Shown: piece after piece, positions 8,778 to 16,769 of the stretch
How the letters are laid out: every line of letters begins with the position of its first letter
Numbering within the stretch: the first letter of the stretch is position 1
Translations under genes and position numbers: made by a program
The notes under the pieces: model-generated
What the model saw: the letters and a program-made list of their open reading frames with translations, nothing else
Told to the model about the DNA's origin: nothing
Databases searched by the model: none
DNA from: Actinomycetes bacterium
GTDB lineage: Bacteria; Actinomycetota; Coriobacteriia; Anaerosomatales; Anaerosomataceae
Direction: 5' to 3'
Assembly: GCA_021372825.1 (NCBI GenBank)
Contig: JAJFTR010000070.1
Location: 1 to 50,399, forward strand
DNA length: 50,399 bases

Positions 8778-10370
8778 TTATGCGTCGATGATGGCGAGCG
8801 CTTCGTCTCGGTATGCATCCATCACGTACTGGATACCTGAGACCTCCGCCGCCTCGCGGGTGAGCGCCATGATGTCGCTGCGCGAGATCGTCGACAGACG
8901 CATATTGCGGGTGCCGCTCATCAGCTGCTGCAGGCCCACCTTGATCTTGTCGGCGTATGTATAGATGCCGATCGCGCCGAGCGGGAACGTCTCGACCTCG
9001 TCCCCGTACTTGGATCGAAGCGTCTCGTACGACACGAAGATCTCTTCTTTGGTGGTACCGAACTCCGACACGGTCTTGGGAAGGTCGTTGTCCTCTATCC
9101 ACTTGCCGATGTTCTTGCCCACGAAGCCTGGGATCATGAGAGCCCGCCCCATGCAGACGGCCTTGGTGTGCGGAGCGCCCATCGCGAGAGCCTTGAAGAC
9201 GTGGTCTTCCGTCGAAAAACCGCCGGCGATGGCGATATCGGGGACGTAGGCGCCCTTGGCCCGCAGGTGCTCCACCAGCTCGTTGGCCATGCTTTGGAGG
9301 TAGAACGTGGGGACGCCCCACTCCTCCATCATTCGCCAGGGGCTCATGCCAGTGCCGCCGGGCGCGCCATCGATCGTGAGAAGGTCGATCTTGGCGTTGC
9401 TCGCCCATTTGATAGCCATGGCCAGCTCACGCATCGGGTACGCGCCTGTCTTGAGGGTCACCCGCTTGGCGCCCAGGTCACGAAGGCGCTGGACCTCCGC
9501 GTAGAAGCCCTCCTCGTCGACGAATCCCAGACGACTGTGCCGCTCGAAGTGCTTGATCGCGGTGGCCCGGTACGCGGCCTGTACGGCGGGGTCCTCGGGG
9601 TCCGGCGTCACCAGGTAGCCCCGGCTCTTGAGCTCCAGCGCTCGCTCGAGCGAGTCCACCTTGATCTCGCCCCCGATGCACTTGGCGCCCTGCCCCCACT
9701 TGAGTTCCATCGTGGTGACGCCGAGCTTCTCGATGCAATACTCGGCGACACCGAGGCGCGTGTCCTCGACGTTCATCTGCACCAGGATGTCGCCGTAGCC
9801 CTCCTCTTGATAGCGTCGGAAAAGCTCCACGCGACGCTTCATGTCGGGCGCGTTGGTCACCTTGCCGCGAGAGTCGCGTTCGAGCGCGGGGTCGATGCCG
9901 CACACGTTCTCTCCGCAGACGATCGAGATGCCCGAGATCGCGGCGCCGATGGCGAAATGCTCCCAGTTCTTGCGTGCGATCTCCGTGGAGCCCAGGGCTC
10001 CAGTGAAGATGGGCACCCGCATCTTGACCTTGTGCTCGTACCCGAACTCCGTCTCGGTGTCCACCATGGGGAACAGCGTGTTGTCCGGAGTGCCCTCCAC
10101 TCCCTCAGGAAGTCCTTTTGCGCCGAGTGCGTAGCCCATGATGTTGAGGTGGGAGTAGTCCACCGGGTAGTCCTTGTCTGCGCCTGCGGTGATCTCACCG
10201 AACGGGCCGGGGTAGATCACCTCGCGTCCCCGGAACGTGGCCTTGAACACCTCGCAGTTCCCTCGGCAGCCGTCCACGCATCTCGTACAGATGCCCGAGG
10301 AGGGCGACACATCCCGCGAACGGTTGCTCGTCAGTGTCGCCTCGTTGGCGTTTGGTCGTCGCAACGTCAT
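8778..10370 (-). CDS. FMN-binding glutamate synthase domain protein (GltB central-domain type)
   Basis: Protein of 530 residues matching the alpha-subunit synthase domain that in classical GOGAT converts 2-oxoglutarate and ammonia to glutamate. It lacks the N-terminal glutaminase domain and the C-terminal beta-helix of bacterial GltB. The N-terminus carries a cysteine cluster C28-x2-C31-x3-C35-x3-C39, likely an Fe-S site. The FMN barrel is marked by ELKWGQGAKCIGGEIK, LLTIDGAPGGTGMSPW and IAGGFSTEDHVFKALAMGA. Such stand-alone proteins are common in anaerobes and archaea and need a partner for electrons or ammonia. It is divergent from glutamine synthetase across a shared regulatory region, which supports a nitrogen-assimilation role. 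The ATG at 10370 has AGGGGG nine bases upstream. Confidence 0.88.
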   Translation of the reverse strand: MTLRRPNANEATLTSNRSRDVSPSSGICTRCVDGCRGNCEVFKATFRGREVIYPGPFGEITAGADKDYPVDYSHLNIMGYALGAKGLPEGVEGTPDNTLFPMVDTETEFGYEHKVKMRVPIFTGALGSTEIARKNWEHFAIGAAISGISIVCGENVCGIDPALERDSRGKVTNAPDMKRRVELFRRYQEEGYGDILVQMNVEDTRLGVAEYCIEKLGVTTMELKWGQGAKCIGGEIKVDSLERALELKSRGYLVTPDPEDPAVQAAYRATAIKHFERHSRLGFVDEEGFYAEVQRLRDLGAKRVTLKTGAYPMRELAMAIKWASNAKIDLLTIDGAPGGTGMSPWRMMEEWGVPTFYLQSMANELVEHLRAKGAYVPDIAIAGGFSTEDHVFKALAMGAPHTKAVCMGRALMIPGFVGKNIGKWIEDNDLPKTVSEFGTTKEEIFVSYETLRSKYGDEVETFPLGAIGIYTYADKIKVGLQQLMSGTRNMRLSTISRSDIMALTREAAEVSGIQYVMDAYRDEALAIIDA

Positions 10371-10428
10371 CTACAAAACCCCCTGTGCTGATGAAGTCCC
10401 CTCACGGGACCGCCTGATTTGGGCTATC

Positions 10429-10466
10429 GTAACGTATCAGAAACGTAAGCGAAACGCGTATGTCAT
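10429..10466 (+). promoter_or_regulatory. Candidate GlnR box between glutamate synthase and glnA
   Basis: The pattern GTAAC-N6-GAAAC-N6-GAAAC-N6-GTCAT is present, with elements starting at 10429, 10440, 10451 and 10462, an exact 11-bp period. This matches the actinomycete GlnR operator layout (gTnAc-n6-GaAAc repeats) known from Streptomyces nitrogen genes. It ends 26 bp before the glnA start and lies in the intergenic space of two divergent ammonia-assimilation genes. Confidence 0.65.
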
Positions 10467-10492
10467 ACGACACCGCGGATCAGGGAGGCGTC

Positions 10493-11821
10493 ATGCCGCA
10501 GGACCTGCGACAGAATGTGATCGATGCGATCCAAGAAGAGAAGATCGAGTTCATCCACCTTTGGTTCACCGACGTCCTAGGCTTCCTCAAGTCCTTCACC
10601 ATGGACGTGGAAGAGCTGGAACAAGCGATGACCGAGGGGATGGGCTTCGACGGCTCGTCCATCCAGGGGTTCGCGCGGATCCAAGAGTCCGACATGGTGG
10701 CGTTCCCCGACCCGTCGACCTTCAAGAGTCTGCCGTGGCGGCAAAGCGGGCAGAAGGTGGCCACGATGTTCTGCGATATCGTCCGGCCTGATGGGACGCC
10801 CTACGAGGCCGATCCGCGCTACGTCTTGAAGAGGCAGCTCGAAAGAGCCGCCAAGATGGGATACACGTTCTTCGTCGGCCCCGAGCTGGAGTACTACTAC
10901 TTCAAGAGCGACAGTGGCACCGAGCTGCTCGACCACGGCACGTATTTCGACCAGACCACGCGTGACCTCGCGGTGGACCTGCGCAAGGACACCGTGCGCG
11001 CGCTCAAGCGCTTCGGTATCCAGGTCGAGTACAGCCATCATGAGGTCGGGCCGAGCCAGCACGAGATAGACCTGCGCTACGCCGAGGCGCTCACGATGGC
11101 CGACAACGTCATGACCTATCGCGTCGTCGTCAAAGAAGTCGCGCAGGCCAATGGCCTGTACGCGTCCTTCATGCCGAAGCCGATCTACGGCCAGGCGGGA
11201 AGCGGCATGCACGTGCATCAGTCGCTCTTCAAAGATGGCCGAAACGCGTTCTACGACCCGAGCGACGAGTATCATCTGTCGGCTGTTGCACGCAGCTACA
11301 TCGCGGGCATCCTCGCCCATGCCCGTGAGACGTGCCTCATCACCAACCAGTGGGTCAACAGCTACAAGCGGCTCGTCTCGGGATATGAGGCTCCCGTGTA
11401 CATCTGCTGGGCCCATCGTAACCGCTCAGCCCTTGTGCGCGTCCCGATGTACAAGCCGGGCAAGGAGGCCGCCACTCGCGTGGAGCTGCGCTCACCGGAC
11501 CCCGCGTGCAACCCGTATCTGGCGTTCGCGGTGATGCTCGCGGCCGGCCTCGACGGGATCGAGAAGGGGCTCGAGCTTCCGGCGGACGTGACCGACGACG
11601 TGTACGAGATGACCGATGAGGAGCGCGCGGCTCGCCAGATCTCGACTCTGCCCGGAGACCTGGATGAGGCGATCGTGGAGATGGCGGCAAGTGAGCTTGT
11701 GCGCGAAACGCTCGGAGACCAGGTCTTCGAGTACATCCTGCGGAACAAGCGCGCCGAGTGGATGGACTACCACACACGGGTGACGCCCTTTGAGATCGAA
11801 GAGTACCTGCCACTGCTCTGA
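10493..11821 (+). CDS. glnA: Type I glutamine synthetase
   Basis: Makes glutamine from glutamate, ammonia and ATP in the cytoplasm; 442 residues, the usual length for the short type I-alpha form. Readable motifs: GFDGSSIQGF near the N-terminus, GPELEYYYF at the start of the catalytic metal site, AGSGMHVHQSL in the ATP/metal region, NRSALVRVP and the ELRSPDPACNPYLAF segment. I see no type I-beta adenylylation-loop insertion with its conserved Tyr, so control by adenylylation is unlikely. The ATG at 10493 follows GGGAGG by four bases; an upstream ATG at 10460 falls inside the GlnR-like box and is rejected. A strong terminator follows. Confidence 0.95.
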   Translation: MPQDLRQNVIDAIQEEKIEFIHLWFTDVLGFLKSFTMDVEELEQAMTEGMGFDGSSIQGFARIQESDMVAFPDPSTFKSLPWRQSGQKVATMFCDIVRPDGTPYEADPRYVLKRQLERAAKMGYTFFVGPELEYYYFKSDSGTELLDHGTYFDQTTRDLAVDLRKDTVRALKRFGIQVEYSHHEVGPSQHEIDLRYAEALTMADNVMTYRVVVKEVAQANGLYASFMPKPIYGQAGSGMHVHQSLFKDGRNAFYDPSDEYHLSAVARSYIAGILAHARETCLITNQWVNSYKRLVSGYEAPVYICWAHRNRSALVRVPMYKPGKEAATRVELRSPDPACNPYLAFAVMLAAGLDGIEKGLELPADVTDDVYEMTDEERAARQISTLPGDLDEAIVEMAASELVRETLGDQVFEYILRNKRAEWMDYHTRVTPFEIEEYLPLL

Positions 11822-11844
11822 TGGCAACGCGCAGGCACGAGAAG

Positions 11845-11878
11845 AAGGCCCGTCTGGCGTAGCCAGACGGGCCTTTGT
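11845..11878. terminator. Strong bidirectional terminator between glnA and a CWB2 gene
   Basis: A 14-bp perfect stem (11845-11858 with 11862-11875) with a 3-nt loop, followed by TTTGTT on the plus strand and preceded by AAGAA that gives U-rich sequence on the minus strand. It lies between the convergent stops at 11821 and 11900. Confidence 0.85.
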
Positions 11879-11899
11879 TCGGGTCGCGCGAGTGGCGCT

Positions 11900-13486
11900 C
11901 TAGTGCGTGAACGCGCCGACTTTGGCCTTGACATCGGAGACGTCGATCTTCTCACGCAACCGCGGCGTGGCCGTGCGTGGCGTGTTCGCCATGCGCAGGC
12001 CCGAGCTGAGAACCTTGTTGGTGAGGGCGATCGGCGAAACCGACGTGGAGGTGAGGGTGATGAAGCCCTCAGGATCGTCGATGTCGTAGATGTCGGTACC
12101 GAGTGCGGCGATCGCGGCCTGGAAGGTGGCGTTACTCACCGCGCCCGTGCCGCCGAAGCACGCGAGGTCGAGGTCGTAGGGCCCATTGGCCCACAGGGTG
12201 TAGTCCGCCTCGGCGTGCAGGGACGTCGGCGGCGTGAGGACGAGAGTGCCGCCCCAGGCGCCGACACCCGCGCCGCCGGCCAGAGCGTCGGGGTAGTTCG
12301 CGCCGCTTGCCAGCCCCATGAAGTCATAGGGACCGAACCAGCCGGAGAAGAAGTCCGCCACCACAGAGGCGGTGCCGTAGCGGTCGGAACCCTCCAGCCG
12401 GTCGCCGTAAAGACCGCCCGGCACCCGGCTGTCCATCTGCGCGATGACGTTGTCGCTCACCGCGCTCGTGCCGCCTATGACGAAGGCCATGTCAGTGCCG
12501 TGGTCGACGAGGTACTGCCAGGCGCGCTGCGACTCGGTCGGGAGTGCGCCCGGCTGCGTGAGCAGGATGGGGAAGCCGTCGTAGTACGCGAAGGGCGAGG
12601 CGGAAAGCGCGTCAGCGAAGGCGTCACCGCGTGCGACGAGAGCGACCGTGCCGTCCTCGATGTACTCCATCGGCAGCTCGCGGATCACGAGCTCACCGGT
12701 GTGGTACCGGTTGTTGCCGGCGATGCGCTGGATGGTGACGCCACGCGCCGCGATCTGCGCCGCGCAGCCGGCGTCCACGACGCCTGTGCCGCCGATGATG
12801 TAGGCCTTGGTGGCGCCCAGGGCCTCGATCTCGTCGCCTACGACATCGGGAAGAGTGCTCTTGGAGGTGAGCAGAAGGGGTGCGCCGTAAGCGCCGGCCA
12901 GCGTCGAGGCCGAAAGAGCGTCGGCGAACGACGCTCCGCTCGCGATCACGACCGTGTCTGCGGAGCCGAAGTAGTACTGGGAGATCCTCACGGCCGTCTC
13001 GTAGCGATCGACGCCCGCGACCCGGCTCGTGCGGTTTGCGAACAAGTCGCCCAGCGTCATCAGGTAGCCGTCCACGTTCGACGTCTCGCTCGCGTCCTCG
13101 CTGCCGGTCATGAGTCCATAGGGCGACCACTCGACCGGCTTGCCGGTTCCGGGCCAGACCATGTCGCGGTGTGTGCCGGTAGTGTCAGCGAAAGCGACGA
13201 TCACGACGGTATCGTTGGGCAGCCCCGTGATCGTATACGTCCCGTCAGCGGCCGTGATGGCACTGCCGTACGATGTGAGGGTGCCGTCGGTCCAGATGTC
13301 ACCGGCGTCAAAGACCTCGACCTTCACATTGCCAAGCATCGGGCCGCCACCTTCCGCCGCCCATTCTTTGACTGTGCCGGTGATCGTCGATGCCAACGCT
13401 TGTGCCGGCAGTGCCGTCACCAGCGCGATGGCGAGCACCGCGACGGCGCGGGTGCGCCGCCTGTTGATACGTGCGTGCATCTTCAT
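11900..13486 (-). CDS. Secreted CWB2 protein with N-terminal beta-sandwich domain
   Basis: Exported surface protein of 528 residues. A signal peptide (about residues 1-28, ending near AQALA) is followed by a region with GTYTITGLPNDTVVIVAF, the pattern of a carboxypeptidase-regulatory/SpaA-like beta-sandwich. Three cell wall binding repeat 2 units follow, recognisable by R(V/I)AG-DRY, FADALSAS, APLLLT and AYIIGGTGVV-type motifs. CWB2 triplets are known to hold proteins non-covalently on cell-wall polymers in clostridia. The ATG at 13486 has GGGAGG just upstream; the frame continues to 13867 but that part lacks protein-like composition. It is one of four CWB2 proteins in the window, each with a different N-terminal module. 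Confidence 0.9.
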   Translation of the reverse strand: MKMHARINRRRTRAVAVLAIALVTALPAQALASTITGTVKEWAAEGGGPMLGNVKVEVFDAGDIWTDGTLTSYGSAITAADGTYTITGLPNDTVVIVAFADTTGTHRDMVWPGTGKPVEWSPYGLMTGSEDASETSNVDGYLMTLGDLFANRTSRVAGVDRYETAVRISQYYFGSADTVVIASGASFADALSASTLAGAYGAPLLLTSKSTLPDVVGDEIEALGATKAYIIGGTGVVDAGCAAQIAARGVTIQRIAGNNRYHTGELVIRELPMEYIEDGTVALVARGDAFADALSASPFAYYDGFPILLTQPGALPTESQRAWQYLVDHGTDMAFVIGGTSAVSDNVIAQMDSRVPGGLYGDRLEGSDRYGTASVVADFFSGWFGPYDFMGLASGANYPDALAGGAGVGAWGGTLVLTPPTSLHAEADYTLWANGPYDLDLACFGGTGAVSNATFQAAIAALGTDIYDIDDPEGFITLTSTSVSPIALTNKVLSSGLRMANTPRTATPRLREKIDVSDVKAKVGAFTH

Positions 13487-13587
13487 GCTCCCTCCCAGGT
13501 CGAAGACCGCTGATACCTGCAGTGTACGCCAGGTGGGCATGCCGGCGTGAGAGGAGTTTCGCGCGCCGGTGTGGGCCTCGGCGGCTA

Positions 13588-13875
13588 TCAGAGTGGCTCG
13601 ATGGTACCCGTGACGTTGATGACCACGGGGACGCCATCGATCGCCTTGGGGATCGCGGCACGCGCCGCGATCCCATCGGCGGACATCCCGATGACGATCG
13701 CGGGTCGGCCGCTCTCGTCTCGGCCGACGCCGATGGACATCACGCCCCGCATGCGCATGAGCTCTCCCGCATGACGGGTGAGCACCGCCTCGGGGCGCTC
13801 GCCGGCGTTCTCGGCGCCCGTGCCGCGCTTTGCCGCCTGGCTGCGCGATCGCATCCGTTCGAACCACCCGGCCAT
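13588..13875 (-). CDS. Small protein homologous to the N-terminal domain of the adjacent trypsin-like protein
   Basis: Protein of 95 residues, start ATG 13875 after AAGGAAA, lying 11 bp downstream of the trypsin-like gene. No signal peptide is evident. Its C-terminal 60 residues align by eye with the first ~80 residues of that neighbour: both share GVG, a variable strand, then IDGVP followed by V-TG-I and a final PL/AL. It therefore looks like a stand-alone copy of the protease N-terminal domain. A regulatory, chaperone-like or inhibitory role toward the protease is an inference. The basic N-terminal 30 residues have no recognisable domain. Confidence 0.7.
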   Translation of the reverse strand: MAGWFERMRSRSQAAKRGTGAENAGERPEAVLTRHAGELMRMRGVMSIGVGRDESGRPAIVIGMSADGIAARAAIPKAIDGVPVVINVTGTIEPL

Positions 13876-13886
13876 CAGTTTCCTTC

Positions 13887-14894
13887 CTACAGCGACACGT
13901 CCAGTGCGGCGAACACGTGCTCGATCCGGTTGATCACGGTCGTACTCTCGCTGCCTGCGAACAGGAGGCCCACCACGCGATGCTGAGCATCGAGTACCAC
14001 AGACCCGCTGTCGCCACCGGCACTCACGGCACCCGCCATCATCTGGTCGCTGAAACGTGCGACCTGCTGACCGTATCGCACGTCGACCGTTACGTCCACC
14101 TGCTCTATCGTACCGTTCGTCACGCCGGTCGTTCTCCCGCTCTTGACGATGGGTTCGCCTAGTCCCGCTCGTGCCACGCCTGTGGCGGGTCCGATCCCCA
14201 AGATGTCGACGTCGACGTCGCGCACATCGATCGGGGCGGCGATCGCCGCGTCCACGAGGTTCTCGACCGTGGTTGTGCTCACGACACGCATACGAGCGTT
14301 GCTGCCGACAAGTCGCGCGACGCCGTTGGCGAGGTCCGCGGCCGCTCGCGCAAGCGCGCATCCGCTCGGCTGCTCGGCCATGACGATGGGCACGAACGCC
14401 TCCAGCGTGGCGATCCGGTCGGCCGGGTCGGTCCCCGAGTCTATCGGACCCGGCTGAAGGATCGCATCGCCTGGTGCTCCGGCGTTGCTGTTGGCGAGCA
14501 CATGATTGTTGGAGAGGAGAAACACGCGGTCGCCGCGACGCACCAGGCACCCGAGTGTGCCCGCGGTGATGTCGTGGTGCCCAAGAGAAACGCCTCCGGG
14601 AGCAGGCCGGAGGCGCACCGTGTGCGCGGCTGAAGAAGGGCCGGCAAGCGCACGGATCCGCCCGGTCGCGACCACGTCGGTAGGCACTCCGTCGATCTCG
14701 GGCGGAACGACGTCAGCTGTGGACAGCGCCGCAAGAGGCAGCTTCTCCAGCACGGAGCACACGATGGACAGTGTGCCAGTGCGCTGGCCTTGCGACACCT
14801 TGAATCCGACGCCGGTCGCGACCACATTCGCTTTGTCGAGGAGCCGCTCGCGCGCGTGCGCCAGAATCGCGGAGATGTCGCTCGTCTCGTGCAT
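13887..14894 (-). CDS. Trypsin-like (S1-fold) serine peptidase-like protein
   Basis: Protein of 335 residues. The N-terminal ~80 residues form a small domain containing ATGVGFKV and PPEIDGVPTDVV. The rest has a trypsin-like fold with the His motif SNNHVLA (H131) and the nucleophile motif AGGDSGSVVL (S296). The catalytic Asp cannot be assigned with certainty. No signal peptide is evident, so it may act in the cytoplasm, as do plant Nal1-related proteins of similar design. The ATG at 14894 sits eight bases after AGGGG; a GTG two codons earlier is possible. It lies in a minus-strand cluster with thrC and a small unknown protein. Confidence 0.82.
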   Translation of the reverse strand: MHETSDISAILAHARERLLDKANVVATGVGFKVSQGQRTGTLSIVCSVLEKLPLAALSTADVVPPEIDGVPTDVVATGRIRALAGPSSAAHTVRLRPAPGGVSLGHHDITAGTLGCLVRRGDRVFLLSNNHVLANSNAGAPGDAILQPGPIDSGTDPADRIATLEAFVPIVMAEQPSGCALARAAADLANGVARLVGSNARMRVVSTTTVENLVDAAIAAPIDVRDVDVDILGIGPATGVARAGLGEPIVKSGRTTGVTNGTIEQVDVTVDVRYGQQVARFSDQMMAGAVSAGGDSGSVVLDAQHRVVGLLFAGSESTTVINRIEHVFAALDVSL

Positions 14895-14945
14895 GCCCAC
14901 GTCCCCTCTGTCACACTCCATGTTACTCCCCCGAAGGCGAGCGTC

Positions 14946-15221
14946 TCACTCGAACGTGCCGAGTGTCCGTCCCCAGCCGTGAGCGGTGATCGCGGAGTTG
15001 AGCTGGTCGCAGAGCCTCGAGCGCGTGTAGGCGCCGGGTGGCAGGAGGTTCACGATGTCCAGAGCGGCAGGGGACAGGTCGGCGAGCTCGGCCCGCACGA
15101 CGATCTCCAGACGCGGCACATCACTGCGACCACGGAAGAGCGTGTCGATCAGCCGGGCCAATGCGTCATGATCGTCGGCCTTCGGAGTGGAAGGATCGTG
15201 GGCGCTCAGCTGTCGAGCCAC
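14946..15221 (-). CDS. Conserved-looking small protein of unknown function
   Basis: Protein of 91 residues from a GTG at 15221 that overlaps the end of thrC by 16 bp. I do not recognise a family with confidence. The C-terminal half, LSPAALDIVNLLPPGAYTRSRLCDQLNSAI, resembles a small helical domain and has protein-like composition, so it is probably real. No membrane segment or signal peptide is present. The ribosome binding site is weak (AAAGG inside thrC), which fits translational coupling to thrC. Confidence 0.6.
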   Translation of the reverse strand: MARQLSAHDPSTPKADDHDALARLIDTLFRGRSDVPRLEIVVRAELADLSPAALDIVNLLPPGAYTRSRLCDQLNSAITAHGWGRTLGTFE

Positions 15222-16744
15222 CTTTGCACCGCGCCCTCCACGCCGTCACGACCGGCGTCGACCACGTGTCCGAACCGCTCGGGAAGCGCATCGAGCTCGG
15301 CCAGACCCCTCGGTATGTACGCGTCGCCTCCCGCGAAAGCCGCGATGCGCTCGAGAAGCTGCACTCCCGTGAGCGAGCGGTACTCGGCGGGAAGCTCCTC
15401 GTCGTACGCGACGCCGGTGAGTGCGCGGCACACATCGGCGCCGAACTTCGCCCAGTGGGCGGTGGACACGACGAGCACCGGGTTGCTGGAGCGAAGCCGC
15501 TCGGCCACCTCCCATGCGACTGCCGTGTGCGGGTCCATCAGATAGCCTGTCTCGGCGAACACGCGCCGGATGGTGGCAAGGGACTCGTCGTTGTCCACCC
15601 AGTCGCCGCTCATGCAGCCGCGCAGGGAAGTGAAGGTCTCCCGGTCGACACGGAAGCGGCCCTGCTCGGCAAGGGAGGCCATCCACTGGCGTACCGCTTC
15701 AGGACCTGCCAGGTGGTAGAGAAGCCGCTCGAGGTTGCTGGAGATGAGGATGTCCATGCTGGGACTCGGCGTCATCACGAACTCGCGCGAGGATATGTCG
15801 TAAGCGCCGCTTGCGATGAAGTCCGAGAGCACCTTGTTGGTGTTGCTCGCGCACAGGAGTCTTTCGATGGGCACGCCCATGTGCTTCGCGTAGTACGCGC
15901 CGAGGATGTTGCCGAAGTTGCCCGTCGGAACGCACACATCGATCGGCTCGCCTGCGACCACACCACCGGCCGCCACCATGTCCACGTAGGCGCTCGCGTA
16001 GTACGCGATCTGCGGCAGCAGCCTTCCCCAGTTGATGGAGTTGGCCGAGGAGAGCCGCAGCGAATAGCGATCGTGCAGGCGCCGGTTGAAGTCGGCGTCG
16101 TTGAAAGCCGCTTTGACGGCGTTCTGACAGTCGTCGAAGTTCCCGCGCACCCCGAACACGGCCACGTTGTCCCCGCGCTGCGTCACCATCTGCTTGCGCT
16201 GTATGTCCGAGACGCCCCCGCTCGGGTAGAACACGGCGATGCGCGTGTGCGCGCGGTCCGCGAAGCCCTCAAGTGCTGCTTTTCCGGTGTCGCCGGAGGT
16301 TGCGACGAGTACCAGGAAGTCATCATGCAGCGTGCCTCGCGCCTGCTGCATCGAGATGGCTTCCGAGAAGAACAGCGGCATGCATTGGAGCGCCATGTCT
16401 TTGAACGCCGAGGTCGGGCCGTGCCAGAGCTCCAGCACATGGAGGCCGGGCACGACTTCCTCGACCGGCGCGATGCGCTCGTCGTCCCACTGCGCGCCGT
16501 ACGCCTGCGCCATGAGCTCACGGATGCGCTGCGGCGCCACGTCCACTCCGAAGAGCTCGAAGACACGTGCGGCGCGCTCAGCGTACGGGACCTCCCAAAG
16601 GGCCAGGAGGTTCTCGGGGGCGAGCGATGGCAACGCCTCGGGCACGTACAGCCCGCCGCCCGGCGCGATCCCCTTCACGACGGCCTCAGTGAACGTGGGC
16701 CTCGTGTCGTCAAGTCCGCGGGTGTCGATGTAGCGCGTCGTCAT
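15206..16744 (-). CDS. thrC: Threonine synthase
   Basis: PLP-dependent enzyme converting O-phosphohomoserine to threonine, 512 residues, matching the longer form found in many bacteria. The N-terminal motif YIDTRG, the PLP Lys motif GPTSAFKDMALQ (K115), the substrate region ATSGDTGKAA and the phosphate loop VPTGNFGNILGAYYAK are all present. The start is ATG 16744; there is no ribosome binding site, but TACGAT lies exactly six bases upstream, suggesting a leaderless transcript. The frame extends further to 16795 without support. Homoserine use by this gene competes with methionine synthesis encoded elsewhere in the window. Confidence 0.95.
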   Translation of the reverse strand: MTTRYIDTRGLDDTRPTFTEAVVKGIAPGGGLYVPEALPSLAPENLLALWEVPYAERAARVFELFGVDVAPQRIRELMAQAYGAQWDDERIAPVEEVVPGLHVLELWHGPTSAFKDMALQCMPLFFSEAISMQQARGTLHDDFLVLVATSGDTGKAALEGFADRAHTRIAVFYPSGGVSDIQRKQMVTQRGDNVAVFGVRGNFDDCQNAVKAAFNDADFNRRLHDRYSLRLSSANSINWGRLLPQIAYYASAYVDMVAAGGVVAGEPIDVCVPTGNFGNILGAYYAKHMGVPIERLLCASNTNKVLSDFIASGAYDISSREFVMTPSPSMDILISSNLERLLYHLAGPEAVRQWMASLAEQGRFRVDRETFTSLRGCMSGDWVDNDESLATIRRVFAETGYLMDPHTAVAWEVAERLRSSNPVLVVSTAHWAKFGADVCRALTGVAYDEELPAEYRSLTGVQLLERIAAFAGGDAYIPRGLAELDALPERFGHVVDAGRDGVEGAVQRWLDS

Positions 16745-16750
16745 ACGCGC

Positions 16751-16756
16751 ATCGTA
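16751..16756 (-). promoter_or_regulatory. Candidate -10 element for leaderless thrC
   Basis: On the minus strand TACGAT precedes the thrC ATG by six bases, so transcription would begin at or next to the start codon. Same geometry as upstream of 22073, 33279 and 38951. Confidence 0.5.
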
Positions 16757-16769
16757 GCAGAAGCATGCT

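Noticed and set aside
13487-13867. N-terminal extension of the first minus-strand CWB2 gene
   Set aside because: The extension has no protein-like pattern and precedes a proper signal peptide with GGGAGG before ATG 13486; it also overlaps the small protease-domain gene.
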